From Trichoplax adhaerens (lineage: Eukaryota; Placozoa; Uniplacotomia; Trichoplacea; Trichoplacidae): DNA of 64,000 nucleotides. Positions 1 to 15,900 of the stretch are shown here, in pieces. Every line of letters begins with the position of its first letter. The stretch's first letter is position 1. Below the pieces are notes generated by a model. That model saw only the letters and a list, made by a program, of their open reading frames with translations. It was not told the origin of the DNA and searched no databases. Position numbers and translations under genes: made by a program. Where the stretch lies: assembly GCF_000150275.1 (NCBI RefSeq), contig NW_002060954.1, forward strand, positions 1,268,074 to 1,332,073, given 5' to 3'.

Positions 1-952
1 AAGTAAAAAGAATTCAGCTGCACAAGTCATCGATCGACACCCAGTACGGCATTTGACTTAGTACTAGATAATGACGTCTCTCATTTATACCGCGCAGAGT
101 CTAAGCGAGTAAAATGATATAGCGACAAAAACAAATTGATCGTTGATGATGACAGTTATAGGAATATTAATGATGGAAATAAAAGAAATTAATGATTTTA
201 CTATCATCTGAACTCATACTCCTAGTTATGTCCAGGAAGAGAGTTTAAAGCAAGACAGGAGGAGAAAAGGATGGAAGATTTATGGTTAGCTGAAGAATAA
301 CCAATAGAGTGTTCGATCATTTCAAGGTTTATATCAAAATATAACTGTAGATAATATGCAGCAACTAAGATTCTTGTTATTTTTTCTTTGTTCATAATTT
401 GATAAGATCGATCAACTACAATTATTAAGTAAATATTAAATAGGAGAAAATATCTAATTTGATCGTGTTTGCATTATTCTTTAGTTAATAATATTAAGAT
501 TATCAATTTATATAAAGTAATTATTTTTCAATAGTTATTAGAAATATAAAGAAGAAAAACAGACTGATAAGTTCTGTTTGGATAAATCGAACATCTACAC
601 TGTTAACATAATAGAAAACATAAAAAATAAAATAAAATTTTAAAGATAAAGTGTATGTGGATAAATAGTCGAAAAATTACAGATTAGAAATGTAAAATTT
701 ATTCTAGTTGATGAGAAAACTAGATTACTTCTTACCTATTAACGGACGATATATTGATGCACGAAACAGTTAACACGAATAAGTGAGAAAGAAAAACACA
801 GACAAGATGTAAACGCGTAAAAATGAAAGACACAGACCAAGAAAGGCAGTGCAATGTATAGAAGTGATATTTCTGTATGAATATCTATGTTGTAACAATA
901 AATTGATCAAGTTGATCCAGATAGTTGATGTTGTAAGCTTTACACGCCTTAC
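1..952 (-). other. Meis intron 4, incomplete at the window edge
   Basis: Begins with the donor of exon 4 and continues past base 1. AT-rich sequence with no coding segment or repeat that I can recognise. Confidence 0.7.
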
Positions 953-3900
953 CTTCTCTATTTCAATTAAATGGAATCGTAAAACTTGGATTGCTTGAAT
1001 CACCTACAGCCAAGAACAAAACAATAATTCAATCAATGCAATAAAAAGAAATTAAAGAAATATAATTACATTACAGAATCGAAATTAAAAATCAATCTCT
1101 TACATCATTAAAAAAAAACAATTAATCATTATTTTATCCTGTTAACAATTGTTGTTATTCGCCAAACAACAATTTATTATTGTTTAAAATAGATGGAAAT
1201 GAATACTATTGTCATAATTATCAAAACACGTTTCTCATTTTCGCCGTATTCGACCATGGAATACTTGATGCGATATTATTATCCTGCTCCACCGCAAGAT
1301 CAGAAATTTAAATTTCAGTTACATTATATTGGTGTCTATGATCATCTGTACAAATCTCAATGTAAAACTTAAATTAATATTTGAAAATTGGTCAGAAACA
1401 TCTCTAACTAGACAATAAAATCTGTTCTAGTCAAAATTAGAAAATTATATGAAATCTAATCCAAAAACTCTGCTAGGAATGAAAAGACATAAAATTAATA
1501 AGAGATACAATATGTAACAAGCTTTAAATCTTACAGTAATTAAGTTAATTCGGTTAGAAAATGCATCAGTTATCGTAGCAAGCGCATACACATAACGATG
1601 GAGGTAAGGGTTTATTTTTATCTTCCATATATTTAATCATGTTGTAAAAATATAATAATTAAGATGTATAAAGCTAATGAAAGACAAAGAATGTAGAGTC
1701 GACTAAAGTTAATTTTCTCATACTTCGAAATTATCCAAATTTTTTACAGATTCTTATTGAATTATCTATAAAATTATGTATTACTCTATTACGGTAACTT
1801 TAATTGTTACTATCCTCGTTCAACATTTCCATGAAATTTCATACCTTACAACAACAGCATTTATGAATTTATAAAGAGAATTTATTTCTAAAACAATGGA
1901 CTACAATTTGACTGCGTAACTCTATTTAAGGTTGTTGTTTGAACTGTTTTATAGATTAAAGATAGAGTAAAGGGAGAGAGATTGCATGCGATAGTCATTA
2001 CCGGATACTATCAGTATAAAAATATTCTTCTTCTTGAATTAACACGTATCGAAATCTTAAAATGGATTTTAAATTTATATTAAATTTGAATGGTTATTAG
2101 GATATGCTGTTAAAGGTGAACGAGAATAGAATAGAAATCTATCTGTCAAATGAAATGAATAGAATAAATCATCATGACATGCATCAGCGTTATGTCTTGA
2201 CATGAAAAACAGCGGATATCATCTAAAAATTCGATGATGTACTAAATAGTATAAATAGATGGCAAAATTGAAATAGACGTAGGGTTCGTCAAAATAATAT
2301 TAATAATTGATGAAAAAAATTGTAAAAATTATATCCAGTTAATCTAACGGCGTAATATGGTTACATTATCATCTCAATAATAAAGTAATCTTAAAAGCTA
2401 TAAAGTCGACCCGATTTTGTATAAACTGCTTTAAAATCTCGATTCTATTTATTGCAATATCGATATACAAAACGTATAAGTAAATGCTTTATCATAAACA
2501 ACAAGGAATATAATAGTCAATCTGTCATCATCAACTATCTTGCAATAAGACATAGACTTGATTATGTGATTGAAATTTCAATACTGTAATAACAATGCGT
2601 CTTTCCTTGCCATTATTTTTATATAATTGTTAGATAATAATTAGGAAAACGAGGGCGGATATCCTCAATGGGGCAGAAATAATTTAAAGTAATGCCAGTA
2701 TAGGAATTAAGCTAAAAGCAAACAGATACAGAGATTTTTAATTACTGAGGCAAATTCTATTCGGTTGATCACGCTAATCATCCTGAAGAATTATTATCAG
2801 TAAAATAACTGAAAATAAAAAAGACAACATCCCTTATCAGCAAGCAGCTAGTCTACTGAAAGTCAACTAAACTAACTCAAGATAATTTTTGACTTGAAGG
2901 AAGTAAATGCTATCAAATCCATTTTTATGACCAACTGCTAGTTTATATTAGTTCAAAGTAAAATAAATTATTATATTCTTAGAAATGTGTTACTTTTCAA
3001 GATGTTTATGTGATTCTACTTTCTAAAATTTGCATAAGTCCACATAAAATCAATCACTGGCTCAATTTAATAATCTTAAGACTAAAGAAAAAGTGTAAAA
3101 ACTAAAATAAAATACTTAGATATTTGAATCATGTAATTTAATAGAGTTACAAAAGCTTTTGCTCTAATTATTTGCAATACGTATAAATACAATTCATTTT
3201 CGGTGTATTCCTTCAATATGAGCAAATCAAAAGTTTAATTAAAAACCACATGCAATGTTGAAAGCTTAGAGTAATCTTATGCGGTAGTTACCATTCCATA
3301 CTCACTTACCACAGTATCTAATTCTTGATCTGACGTATAGAATGTTCTGTCTCCTTTAAACTAATTATGAAATAAATAAAAGGAGGAAGGATATTGACAC
3401 AGATATTAATTTAAAGAAGAGTAAGTGCATAACTAATTCGGATTAACGATAAAATGCACTGTCATATTTACTTTGGCTACTTTCAAAAGTTAATAGCTAT
3501 AACAATCCAACTTTCTTTGGAAGGTATTACTATTGCATTTTGTTCAGCCATAACGTAACACAAATACTATTTTAACTACCGGCATGTATGGCATATTATT
3601 ATTTTATGACGTATGCTTTGCAATATATTAATAATTACAGTATTAATTTAACTGGCATCTTTTTTACGAATAATTATTCATTGCTGGTAAAACTGATATA
3701 AATTAAAGAATATATGTACTATTTTAATTAATTTATAAATTGATCTATATACCCAAGCTATTTAATAGCACATCTATCAAACTGCATTTACGCTAAAATC
3801 CAAATTAGCTAATTCAATTAAAAAAGATGCTATCCAATAGATGCATCTTCAATTACATTACTCTTATCATACAGATTGAATGATGCTTATCTATTTGTTG

Positions 3901-6900
3901 TTCATCTTATAAGTTAAAGCTATACTTCAAAATATAACTTTTTGATAGTTATATTGATATTACGTTATGTTAGAATTTAATCAATGCTTTCAATCAAGGC
4001 AAGAAATTTAAGATATATCACATTTAAGTTATGGTGTATTATCGAAACATTAAAGTTTTTCGAAGAGATTGCCACAGTAGATATATACTCGTGAAGAGAA
4101 ATATATGCATGCGTAGCATATACTAATGATATTATACTTACAATCAAAGAAAGATTCGGACAACTATTTTAGTAGAGAATCAGGATAACGTAGGATGCAA
4201 GTATAGTTATATTTAGCAATTGTATCGTCACACATGTTATTAACGATGAGAATTTTATAAGTGTACATAAAAAGTTTATTCATTTAACGAGTGAGTAAGC
4301 TCGAAGGTCAGTTTTTGTATTTATTGTTACTGCCTTCGTAAAATCATGCTTATACTAATATAGTTTAGGCTGTATGTTAAGGCTATTCGTTGTTAGACTT
4401 TAGAATATATTGCTGGTAACTTCGTTACTTAATATTGCATCCATTCGTGCATTCATATGAGGATGTACGAGCATCAAATGTAAAAATTCAAGGGAAGTTT
4501 CATAATTGGAGGACCTTTGGTCTAGATTCAAGAAGAGATTTCACTCTTGCGTATAAAGAGTAGTTGGAAATAGTAAATGCTGCGCTAGTAATTTTAATAT
4601 GAGGCTTGAAAACATTTTTAAATTCGACTCAAGAACACAAGGATAAAATTTTCGTTTCCGTCTTTTGCTCGTTAAATGAGCAATTCTATTTGAATTTTCT
4701 TAGTAGCGAAGCTTATTAATTCAAAATGTTTGCCTATTAGATGAACTGTATTCTAAATCCAAATTTGTGAACTAGTGTAAAAAGGTCAAACTGACATCCT
4801 ATGATTACAGTTTTAAATTTCTAGTTGTTCTACGTATCTAAATTTCTTCTCATGAGATCGGGTAAGATCTAATCAATTTGTTAATACTTTGCTTAACGAA
4901 TTTATGTCTTTTGAGAACTGAACATAGTACATTTTAGAATCTATAATGAAAATATTTCGCTATCCTGGACGAAAATAGTCTAATTCATTTCCTTTCTTCG
5001 ATATACTAATTAACATAATAAGAGATATATATACTCTAAATTTGCTACTGTTTAACTAATAATTGGTGCTGCGCTATGCAATGAATTTTCATCATTCTTA
5101 AATTAGATGTTACTAATAAGATATTTCATTTCAAATTTGATATAGCTACGCGTATAATCCAATATACGCGTACAGGCGGAAACAAGGTTCATATGCAATG
5201 TATACCCATGAAGGTTCTCTTCTAAGTTGATTGCCGTTAAATCTTGATTATATATTGTAAACTACAATATACTGAAGGTGACAACTTACGGAGTACTACC
5301 GTTATAGATCAACAGAAATAAAGAAGAACCGTTACGATATTAGCTTGAAACGTCAAAACATAGATTGTCCGTAGTGATGATTTGAAATTACCTTTCGACC
5401 ATGTGATTTATGAAGACGAAGCAGAAATGGTTATATTGTAGCTCTGACAATCAGTCATTGCATTTACATAGTTATAGATATGTGCAGTGCTCCCAATAGC
5501 TATACTTAAGTTGCATGTTATTAAACGAATTATAGTGTAGCAATATGCATAATCAAGTTCAAATAACGTAAGTGACAAAGATGTCCGTAATGTACAGGGC
5601 AAGTTGACGTTATATTTACATAATGTCAAGCAAGTCTGCTCTTTCCTATGACGAATACTAGTATTTTCACTTTCTTAGATAGTTGAAATCTGTCATGAAT
5701 TGTCCGATTTACCTTTATTTACGGGTTATAGGCTAGATAGCTGATTGGTAAGTCATTAAATCAAACCCCATCAACCTGAATGACCACCCAATTACTAAGA
5801 TTAAGGGATAAATGTAATTGTATTCAGTAATGACTTTGCCTAAGCTACAGTAAATATAGATAAAATAACATTTCTCACTAATTGCACTTATGCTTATGAA
5901 GCTGCTTAAAATCTTAAGTGTACGAGTTATGTTTATGAGATAGTATTAACTCTATCGATAGCATTTACTGCAACACTGCTCAAATTCCAGCTGAATGATT
6001 GTAATTACGGTAGGATATCTATTGTGAAGCTGTCTTGTATTGAAATAATGATGTTATTGGTACCCAAATTTTTAATATTACTGGTCCTTGCTGATGAATT
6101 TTACCATATTCAGATACTAAAGAGAATTAAATGGTAGAGTTACCACTATAATGAAAAATCACATTAGTTCTTCTGCTGTCGATTGTTACTAGAAAGCGAA
6201 TAAATTATAGTAGCTATACAAATTTATCGGTGCAGCTTCTAGAACTTATTCTATATTAATATCAGCACTACGTAAAAGACAGTAGCATCCACAATTAAAA
6301 ATAAACAGTGTACCGAAACTTAGCTCATTCAGATATGACTAAAAATTTTAACAGTCAGTATAATTATAGCAAAGACATAATCAGAACCAATACTAAAATA
6401 GTAAAATATCATTCATTTGGGGTAGCCTAATGCAAATCAATATCATCGCTAATTAAACGAATGATAGAAAACTAATAAAGGTCTATATAGAATAGAATAT
6501 AATCAGTAGTACTAATATTAACTGTAAAAGTAACTGCCAATCCATACAAAATGAAAACCTCGCTTATTTAGAAAATAATAATAATAATTATAGCAGATGA
6601 CGTATCAATCTGCTAGAATGAAATATAATATCAGTTAAGCATTTATGTCAATTGGTAATGTATCGAAGTGATTATTTTATTATTTGTAGCGGCTTGCAAA
6701 CTATCTCTTTATACAGAAATAATTACGTCAACTACATATGAGATAGTGTAACTGTAGTGAATTTAGAATATACTGTAACTATATTCTACTCTTAAATATA
6801 GACATGTTGTATTGCTCTTATATTTGGACAGATCTACAGTCCGCTTACTCTACATTCATATATAGACTACTGTATTTAGTTATTACGGTACTCGCTGTTT

Positions 6901-9900
6901 TCTACAATCATCTGCTATTTTGTAACCTGTTATGGTATATGTTGTATCTAATTCCACAATCCTATTCTCTGCATGTGCTCTATCTTTAAAACTATAAATA
7001 CCGGCGATTTCTACCTCAGAGTTCATTAGCCTCTCAGTTAGTCTTCTAGTTAGTCTCTCACAGTCTAATACTTCTACTCGTTACTCACGACAGCTTGCAC
7101 GCTGATCTACCGTAACTACCTCACTGTACTTCACATTACTAACCTACAATAAAGCATAACTTTTATAAACCCTTTGTTGTAATAATTGTAAATGGCGACT
7201 AAATCTCAATCCTCTGAGATATCGAACCCTCTATCACAGTAACCGTACAGCATGGGTTCCTACTTAATACCAGTTATATCCCACCCTGATATTAGATTGA
7301 ATAAAAACGTAAAATATAAAGTATAAAAGAGCGAAGGATAATAAATACTACCAACCTAATCTCTTGCGTCAATCAATAATGCCCTTAAATGATTATTATA
7401 ATTATCATTGTTATGCTTCGAAATGACCGGTAAAACTATTCTAATGTGTCATTTTGAAATAGAAATATCAATTTCGGGATGACAGAAAGTAATAGTAAAG
7501 GCCCTGTATATGCTAGAACCAGTTTATAAAAATCCAATTATTGGTAGCTCTAACAGTTATCATAATAGGTGTAATAAATTGCCAAGATTAAATATATTGG
7601 TCTAAGCTATCATATCTATCTGTATCTTTATTAGATTTCGATAATTTTGTTATATAATCAGGAAAATCGTTCTGTATAATAGTTGCACTACGTCTGAAGT
7701 AAAATATCAAAATCATCTTTTGCGAGAAATGTCAACTGGCTAGCCTAAATGCTATCTAATGCTTAATGATGATGGAATATTGCCAGAAGGGTGAAAAAAT
7801 TATCAATCTTTTTTGTGTGCTACAATTTATGTCTGTATACATAATTATATATATATATTTGTCAAAAGTAAAGTCGACATATTTTTTAATTATCAGGAAT
7901 TCTACCATTAACAAGCACGTGATTGAAATGACAAATCTGATTTCCTTTCCACTCCTCATCTTAACCTTTGTACTGTTTGGTGTAAAAGCTGATTCAACTG
8001 GTCAAAATTTAAAAATTAGATACTAAACTCGCTTAATTTTTTTAACTTAATTTGACCTCAAGTTATAGGATTTTTTACTGGATTGCTATTATTTCTTTAC
8101 TTAATTAGCAGAATGCCAATCATAAATGTATTTCTTTCTATTACTAACCTGCTTAGCAAAAGATGCAATATCTTCATTAAAGGACGAAGCGCTACAAACA
8201 TCGTTGCCAATGGAACTAGAATGACGTGGTGAAGCTGTTGCCAATTCACATTTTTGAAATATAATTGCTAGCAAGTTGAACAATGGATGGCTAAAAAATT
8301 TATATATATAGAAATAATAATTTTTACTATGCCCTGAAAATATGACGACATTAGAATTAGAAAAAATTTTTGTTAAAGCCGGTGAAATCAATTTAAATAT
8401 ACATTCACAATGGCGAAAAGAAATGCCGCTACTTATTACGAACTATGACACATAATCAATAAAAATGTCTTTATAAATGGATGAAGAGACTAAGCGAATT
8501 TTATTGTAGCCAAGCAACTTTGAATACTGAATACTGTCAACGGATTAGGCAAGTCCAAAGTACATCTTCATTCATTATCCTCTATAAAGTATTTTTCGAA
8601 TTATTTCTTTGATATTTCATATTGTCTTACAATTCTATAATCTACTCGATTTTCTTAAAATGGTATTTTTAAAAGTAGTAATGACCAAAGTCTAATTCTT
8701 TTCTTAGCTATTATGTATTGAGATAAAATTTATTCCCATTATCATTACAACATGACATCATTTTAACCTTTGGATAATGATTACTGTGATGATATAGCAA
8801 ACAGGAAATAGAAGAAATTACTAATTGAATTCAATAAAGACCATTTAGTGAACCCAAGAATGATATCACGTAAAGATGAATTATAAAATATGCACAGTTA
8901 AAAATTATCCTTGCTCGATAACAGAGACAGATAAACTAACAAATTCTAGTTGAAATCACTGGAATAGACCGTGCGATAACTATCCGTAGTTTGATTATCT
9001 TTAATAATTATAAATAAATCGATCACCAGATGTAATTAAAACCGTATAATATTCATTTATGTTAAGAACAGTTTTGATTTTTGACTGAACGGTCATTAAA
9101 ATGTCTAAGTTTATCCTTGTTGCTTAGTCGACTGTGGAAGTTCTTTGTAGTGATTACAGTTAAAGTCGTATATGTTGTAGCTGATAGCAAATAAATTGTA
9201 ATCAAATAATAGGTATGGTATGATTCCTTTAATTGATGTTTTCAATTCTATTGGACAGTCTATCACTACTTTACGCTAATTGCTACTCGTCTTGCTTTTT
9301 AAAGATTTGATAACGAAGAAAATAACTTATTACAATTATGTCTAGGCATATCGGTATCGCTATGTTTGTACGGCAAATGCAGACCTTATGCTGCGTATCG
9401 ATAAATCATTAAATCCGCCGACGATAGGTAAAAATAAACGCATCGTTTTAGTCATCTATAAATGCTGATCTCACGTACTGTAACGATTTCAGCTAATTGT
9501 AGTAATACAGTAGGTGACTAATAGAATGAGACAGCGCACTTGCACTGTTTTTAGTGTAAGGCTGTTATCCTCCAGTTAAGGCCGTATCTGATAGCCAAAT
9601 ATATATATGCAATAATAGCAGCAGACTATTACTCAGTCTTTACACGTAATAATAACAATCTATTTCGGCTTAAATGCATCACACACGATAAAGTTATCAT
9701 GATGAGGTGAAAATATATTCAACCGAATTTCAGTATTTCCAATTTCATGAAGGACTGGCACCATACCTTTACATTTATATCCGTATATAACAAGTATTGC
9801 TAGATATTATTTTATCTTTGTACGAAATCTCTACAGACCGAAATTTGTCTTTAACTCCTTGATTTATTTTTAATTAAATGTAGAATTTAGGCTTGCGCCC

Positions 9901-12900
9901 TATATCGGTGTGATATAAGCTACTAAGAAAAACTTGATAGGTGGATATCGTAATTTTTAATATTATCCTGGGTTTTAATTCTATTTCGTTACGAAAGCAT
10001 TGGTTGAGACTCTTGACAATTAAAATGTAGAAAAAATATTTTTCAAACAGGGTATCGGATGAAAAAATGACTTATTTTATTACTAAGTTGCGCTTTTTAA
10101 TTAATAATTTTATCACACTGTATTTACCTAGTTAAGATCTCGATAAGTGATATATCTAATATAATCTAGGCATTTTCTCAGATGTAATGATACCGTGCAA
10201 TGGTTATGCACAAAAGTCGAAAAGTTGATAATTAAGGTAATGTGATTCTAGCATGTCAAAATACGTTTTGTCATTATATGGAGGATAATACAATATCTGT
10301 TAGCGAATATAAGATTGGTAATAATTATATTTGCCAGATCGAAAGACATCAACATCGTTATCATGTCAAATCTGTACTAGAAATCTTATTGGCACCCTAC
10401 TGTCACATTAAAGGAAAGTACTCATATTTTTCACTTAACAAATACACAGCCATCTTTAATACATTCAATGACGGCAGAAAAAGTACAGTAAGTCTTCTGT
10501 ATTTTAAAAGTCTTAGCACAGTGAACATTCATTTGAGTTAATAAAACTATGATCAAGGTAGCTATAGTTAAAGTTTCTAACAACTTCTATGTATTATTGC
10601 AGATGGCGTAAAAACTATTAGGTAATTTATATTTGCTACTACTATATTAAGCCTTTATACTAATAAAGTAACATCTTCGCTACATAGTAAATACTGCATC
10701 ATGCAATAAATTATTTAGATAGTGACATATAGTCCAAGTACAGTAGATATCATCGTACACAAATAGGAAACAGAAGATATGATATCAAATTAAAAACGGT
10801 TACTTGTCAAAGAAAAATAGCAACAGATTGGGCCGAAGTATTTCATAAAAAAATAAGAATACTTAATGTAGTGCGAGCATCTTTATGTTTAGTAATACCA
10901 CAAAAGTTTAGTGATAACGTCAATAATGAAGTTGTAATTGTAAAACTATGCGTTTCGGATAAAGGTATATGATTTAGTTAGACGCTTAATTTAGAAGAAA
11001 GCTCTAAGATTAATTCTTGCTCCTATTATTAGCTTTGTGTTATTTACGTTCTCTAAAGCACTTACACTTGCGCTTAGAGCAATGTATATTTAGGCAAGAA
11101 GATGATGAAAGCTAGCTTTGTTAACTAATTTCAAAATCACATGGATAAGTTACAGTGACTGTACGAAATCAAACGCTAATAAACAAATTTCAAAGGTATA
11201 CTCTGTAAGCGGACAGCTTTAACTATAAAGAGATTCTAGTTTTTAATTCCAGAGAAGACTCGTATCTGTGTTTAACTTCAGTTGGAAGCAGTACCTATAT
11301 TTTTTAGCGTATATAATTTAGCTAACAGCTCAATACGTTACAAAATGCCACTATTTATTCCTAGAAGAAGCTATAGCATTATGTACTTAAGGGTAAAAAC
11401 TCTACTTAATTAGATTTTGTCATAGAGGTGTATACTTTATCCTGACAGATTTAAGAATAAAAAGAATAAGAATAAGAATCTTTATCCCGACAGATTTAAG
11501 AATCTCCACTATTTCATTCACATTCAGCAAAAATTGTATGCAGAAGAACGATTTGTAATATGTAATAAATTATTATTTAAAAATACCAGTAGCTCTGCCG
11601 TGTAGCGCATAATAATACAGATTTCTCATAGTTTTCATAAAATTCAGATCATTTCAAATTTTCAAGTATCTTGTATGAAGACATTTTATGCTTTTCTTGA
11701 CAATATTATAGTTCTATAACGGCTATTTATAATTAACGGCGCATTTCTATCATACCTATTGCCTTATGCACTGCGATTTAGATCACTTGATGTTCAATTA
11801 CAATATATATATACCTATGTGTAACCTATATATATATTATAGAATTGAATAAATTATATGTGATAGATCATTATTAAGTGTTGAACAGTTGGAAATCAGG
11901 AATAGTACATGAGTTCTGTAAATGTATTTGCATTCTCATATTGTACCAGGACTCTGTCTACCCGGTAAAATTCATGTCTAAAGTAGTTGTCATTTATAAC
12001 CGTTTTATTTCATATCACTAGGTATGAAGAACCTAATGTAGTGTTGACCATTCATACGTTCAATCATCACCGATTACATACGTGAAGTGAAATCACGTAA
12101 TATCCAAATATAAGAAAGGATTGCCTAATCAATAACAGCATATTATATACTAATTTTTGGGCATAGCATCGATAATTTGCAAGGCTGTTATTTTTAAGAT
12201 CTACGGCAATTCCATACCATGATGTCAATGTAAATCCGTGCCATTTTATAGTCATTTGACTTTAGATATTAGTATATCAATAAAAAAATTACACGTATCC
12301 AGAACCCAACATTGCACAAGGATATTTCATATACCAGTAATTCAACTCAACCTCACATAAGTTCAGGTCCGAATATTATATACTTAAACAATGATTTAGA
12401 ATCATACATGCCACTAATAGGTATATAAAGCATAATTTGCGTACGAATAGATATCAACTTACGACCCAATTTTAAGCAAAATGATAAGTTTTACGTTGCA
12501 CCGCTACCCAACGACAGCGCATTCATTGCGTCATACTGTTCATATGTTTTCTTTTAAAATTCTGTCTCTACAATTATTACAGCTACTGTTCGAATGAAAT
12601 ACATTACGTTAAACTGCTTTTTTGTTTGTAAATGACAAATTCGACATCGATAATTAACGTATAATCTTTCGAAAGCAATAAAAGATGAGTAATAAATATT
12701 CAACTTTCGTAATATTTACTGTAATATAGCTGGCATGTTAGGAAATATGTCTCGCAGTAATGATGTTACAAATAGACTACTAACCGAAAATTTACCAAAA
12801 CTTTGTAGGCTAATTAATATCCCAGAATGATAGGTTAAAATTGTTCGTGGATTATACTCATAATTTATGCCATTGACTTAAATATTAGACACTATTTAAA

Positions 12901-15900
12901 TAATCAGAAAGTATCCAAAATAGGCTAGAAAATTTGAAGGGAAATTATTATGCTTTATGTTTGGCAGTAATATCGTATTCCAAAAGTAGAGACAGAAACG
13001 TATTAAAATGAGTCTGTAATATAGCTCCAGCCTTAAATTAAATCATCACGGTTAATCTAACGACTATTAGATTATTTACAAATAGTAACCATAGAATTGG
13101 ATGTGACAGAGACTATGTAAATTGCCTCATTAAATACTGTATTCAAGGTCTTATTCATACCAACTAAAATAACTCATTAAGTGCGTATTTTCTGATAAAG
13201 ATGATGTCAACATTTGAAGCTAGACTCGATTTTAAAACAGTATATAAGTCAGGGTCTGAGTTTTTATTCCAGCAATGCTACTAAATAATTAATCTATCAT
13301 TAGGTTTAATTATCCCAACTGGCTATTGATATAAATATTAGCCTAATACTAATATTAATCCAATTATTCTAATTACAATAATACAGTGGCATAGAGCTCT
13401 AACTAGAAATTGTATTACTAATAATAATAATTATTGCTGTAGACAGGTAGGCTGATTTTTAATAATACCCTCTGTCAAACTAACTATATTTGTTCATAAA
13501 TGCTAGACTAGGTATGACCAAAGCTCATTTCATTGGGTTGGGCTGTATTCCTTCTTTGCAAAGCGAAAAAAGCTGTCACGGTCTAGCAATTTTATTCTTC
13601 ATAATGTGGTAATAAATCACACGAAAGAAATTAATTAATAAATAAGAAATATACAACATAAAATTTCGATTAATTCGTCAAATTTTAATATTTTCCATTG
13701 GTCGTCTATATTATATGACTGTAAAGTATTTCAAGGGAATCTATGAAAAAAGAAATTACTATACTGTAGCTAAAGACTTTAGAATGGAAATAATAATTCA
13801 TTCATAACTACTCTATCACTAGCTACGATGATATAAGAACACAAATAAAGTGGCTAATATGAGTAACTACGATGGCATCCGTGAATTTTCTAATTGCATT
13901 GTATCAAGCCATCAACACTCTATCTAAATTCAGCTCGATCTTAACATGAATTGCATTCTGCCATTACAGTTAGCACTTTTATGCAATCAAACACAGTAGT
14001 AATCAAATCTAAATATCCGCCTCATAAATAATATTTCAACACTAAGTCTAATTCCAAAAGCATCCTATAGATATAGTGGAACTTTATAGTCAACATGTCC
14101 TTCAGGTATTTATTTATTGATAAAACAAAAAAAGATTCTCTTCTTTCTAAGTTGTTATGAAAAGAACTCATTTCCTCTATGTCTCATAGATGTTATCACT
14201 TTAAATAGCAAGTTGCATTCAAGTTTTTATCTTTAATAATAATGCAAGGATATTAAAGATTGAAGGCTCTTCAAGTTTTGTAAGCCACGTTAACTAGAAG
14301 AATAGACTGGCTCATTGTTGCTACTTTTTGTCTTTTTCAAATGATGTGAATAAGATCTAATATCAATTCAATGTGCAAGATTTTTTACCTTCCTATTCAA
14401 ACTTTTATCCAATGTCGTGATCATATTAGCAGAAAATTGATTAACTATTAAAATTAATCCATTTGATCAGTCACCTATTTTGATGGCTACCTTATTTCAT
14501 CATGCCTAATTAAATGACTACAGTACTCCTGATATTATTATATCGATATTTTTTATTTACTTGCCCTGATAAAAAATATTCTAATATATGTGCTATATAA
14601 TTGGAATGAGGCATAGCGGTACGATGAATATAGTTTCTGTTTGAATAACTTAGAGAGAAATTATTGAAGATCATTTGACCAGTAGACTAAAAATTTTTAA
14701 ATTAACCCATTAGTAGCATTAACGGATGTTATTTAATGTATCTGGAATACGCTTTCAGTATTAAAATAAATGAGATAAATCTGAATTGAGCGATGATTAA
14801 TGCCCTCGTAGGTTATATAATTTGCGATCTGGCTTTTATTATCTGATAAAATATTACCCTAATATCCCACAGATACTAATAAATCCCTGGATTATGTAGA
14901 AATACTGTATAAAAATCTAGTTAAGAATTATTCAATTCTATACATTAAATTTACATCTACGAGGGCATCTAAAGTAAAAAGGAAGTTTAACTTCAGTAAA
15001 AACTAAAATGATCTGAAAGAAAGAAGCTTTCACCAAAATCAAAAGATTACCGTTACGTAGGTGTTATTAATTTCTTAGGGATGAAATTCACTCATTAAAT
15101 TAGTAGTAGAGTTCTATTCATTAAAGTAGCAATTTTTGTAATCATGTTTAGAATCTTTTTCGCTGATATTTGTAGTCTAATAATAATAATATTAAACACA
15201 TACCAGTCAAGAAAACGATTGAAATAGTCATAGTGGTTACTGGATTCTATCAACTGACTTATGTTCATCACAAGTGAAAATATGAGACCCTTTTTTATTA
15301 GAAGATAGGATCATAATAATTACAATAAACAAAAAGTTCTATAAAATTTGGAGTACCATACATCCATCTATATACCTATACTGCAATAGGCCCCCAAAAT
15401 ATAATAATAATAATTGATTGATGAAGAGTATCTATTGATAACAAACTCTTTGAAAGAAAAATAAAATATAAAGGCAATTATTAATAAGAAGAAGTAGTAT
15501 TAATAATCTAAGCACATTCAAGCAATGCGGAATGATCAAATTATCGATCTTTTTTTTTAAATTCATTTCTTGCCCGACTGGGAATAGGTGTAGAATTATG
15601 TTGGTCTAACCGTCAAGTATTAAAGAAAAGCTTGATATCTACAGTTGCTTTCAACTCACTTTCAACAACTCCAAAATTTCACTATATACCCGATATAGCA
15701 CTGGAAATCAGCTATAATAAATTATTGTATGCAAAGCTATTAACTTAAGGTTTATATTATGTTATCTGCTATATGTATTATAAACTGTAATTTTGATGAA
15801 GCTATAAATATTTAAGCTCCATTAGTTATTTATAGTTTTATCTTCTGAATTTAAAATATTTGGGAGATAACGAAAAAAATACCCTTCCCTATTTACGACG

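Noticed and set aside
7190-7250. GGTTCGA-like word on the minus strand, considered as a tRNA B box
   Set aside because: The flanking bases do not form a T arm, acceptor stem or anticodon arm.
7766-8026. 86-codon plus-strand frame with hydrophobic stretches in Meis intron 2
   Set aside because: Overlaps an antisense open frame, has no family resemblance and lies inside a well-supported intron.
10242-10541. 99-codon plus-strand open frame in Meis intron 1
   Set aside because: No domain, no splice partners and no codon bias; a frame of this length is expected a few times by chance in 64 kb of DNA this AT-rich.
11800-11850. AT-only inverted repeat (two ATATATATA arms)
   Set aside because: Low-complexity alternating AT; complementarity is trivial.
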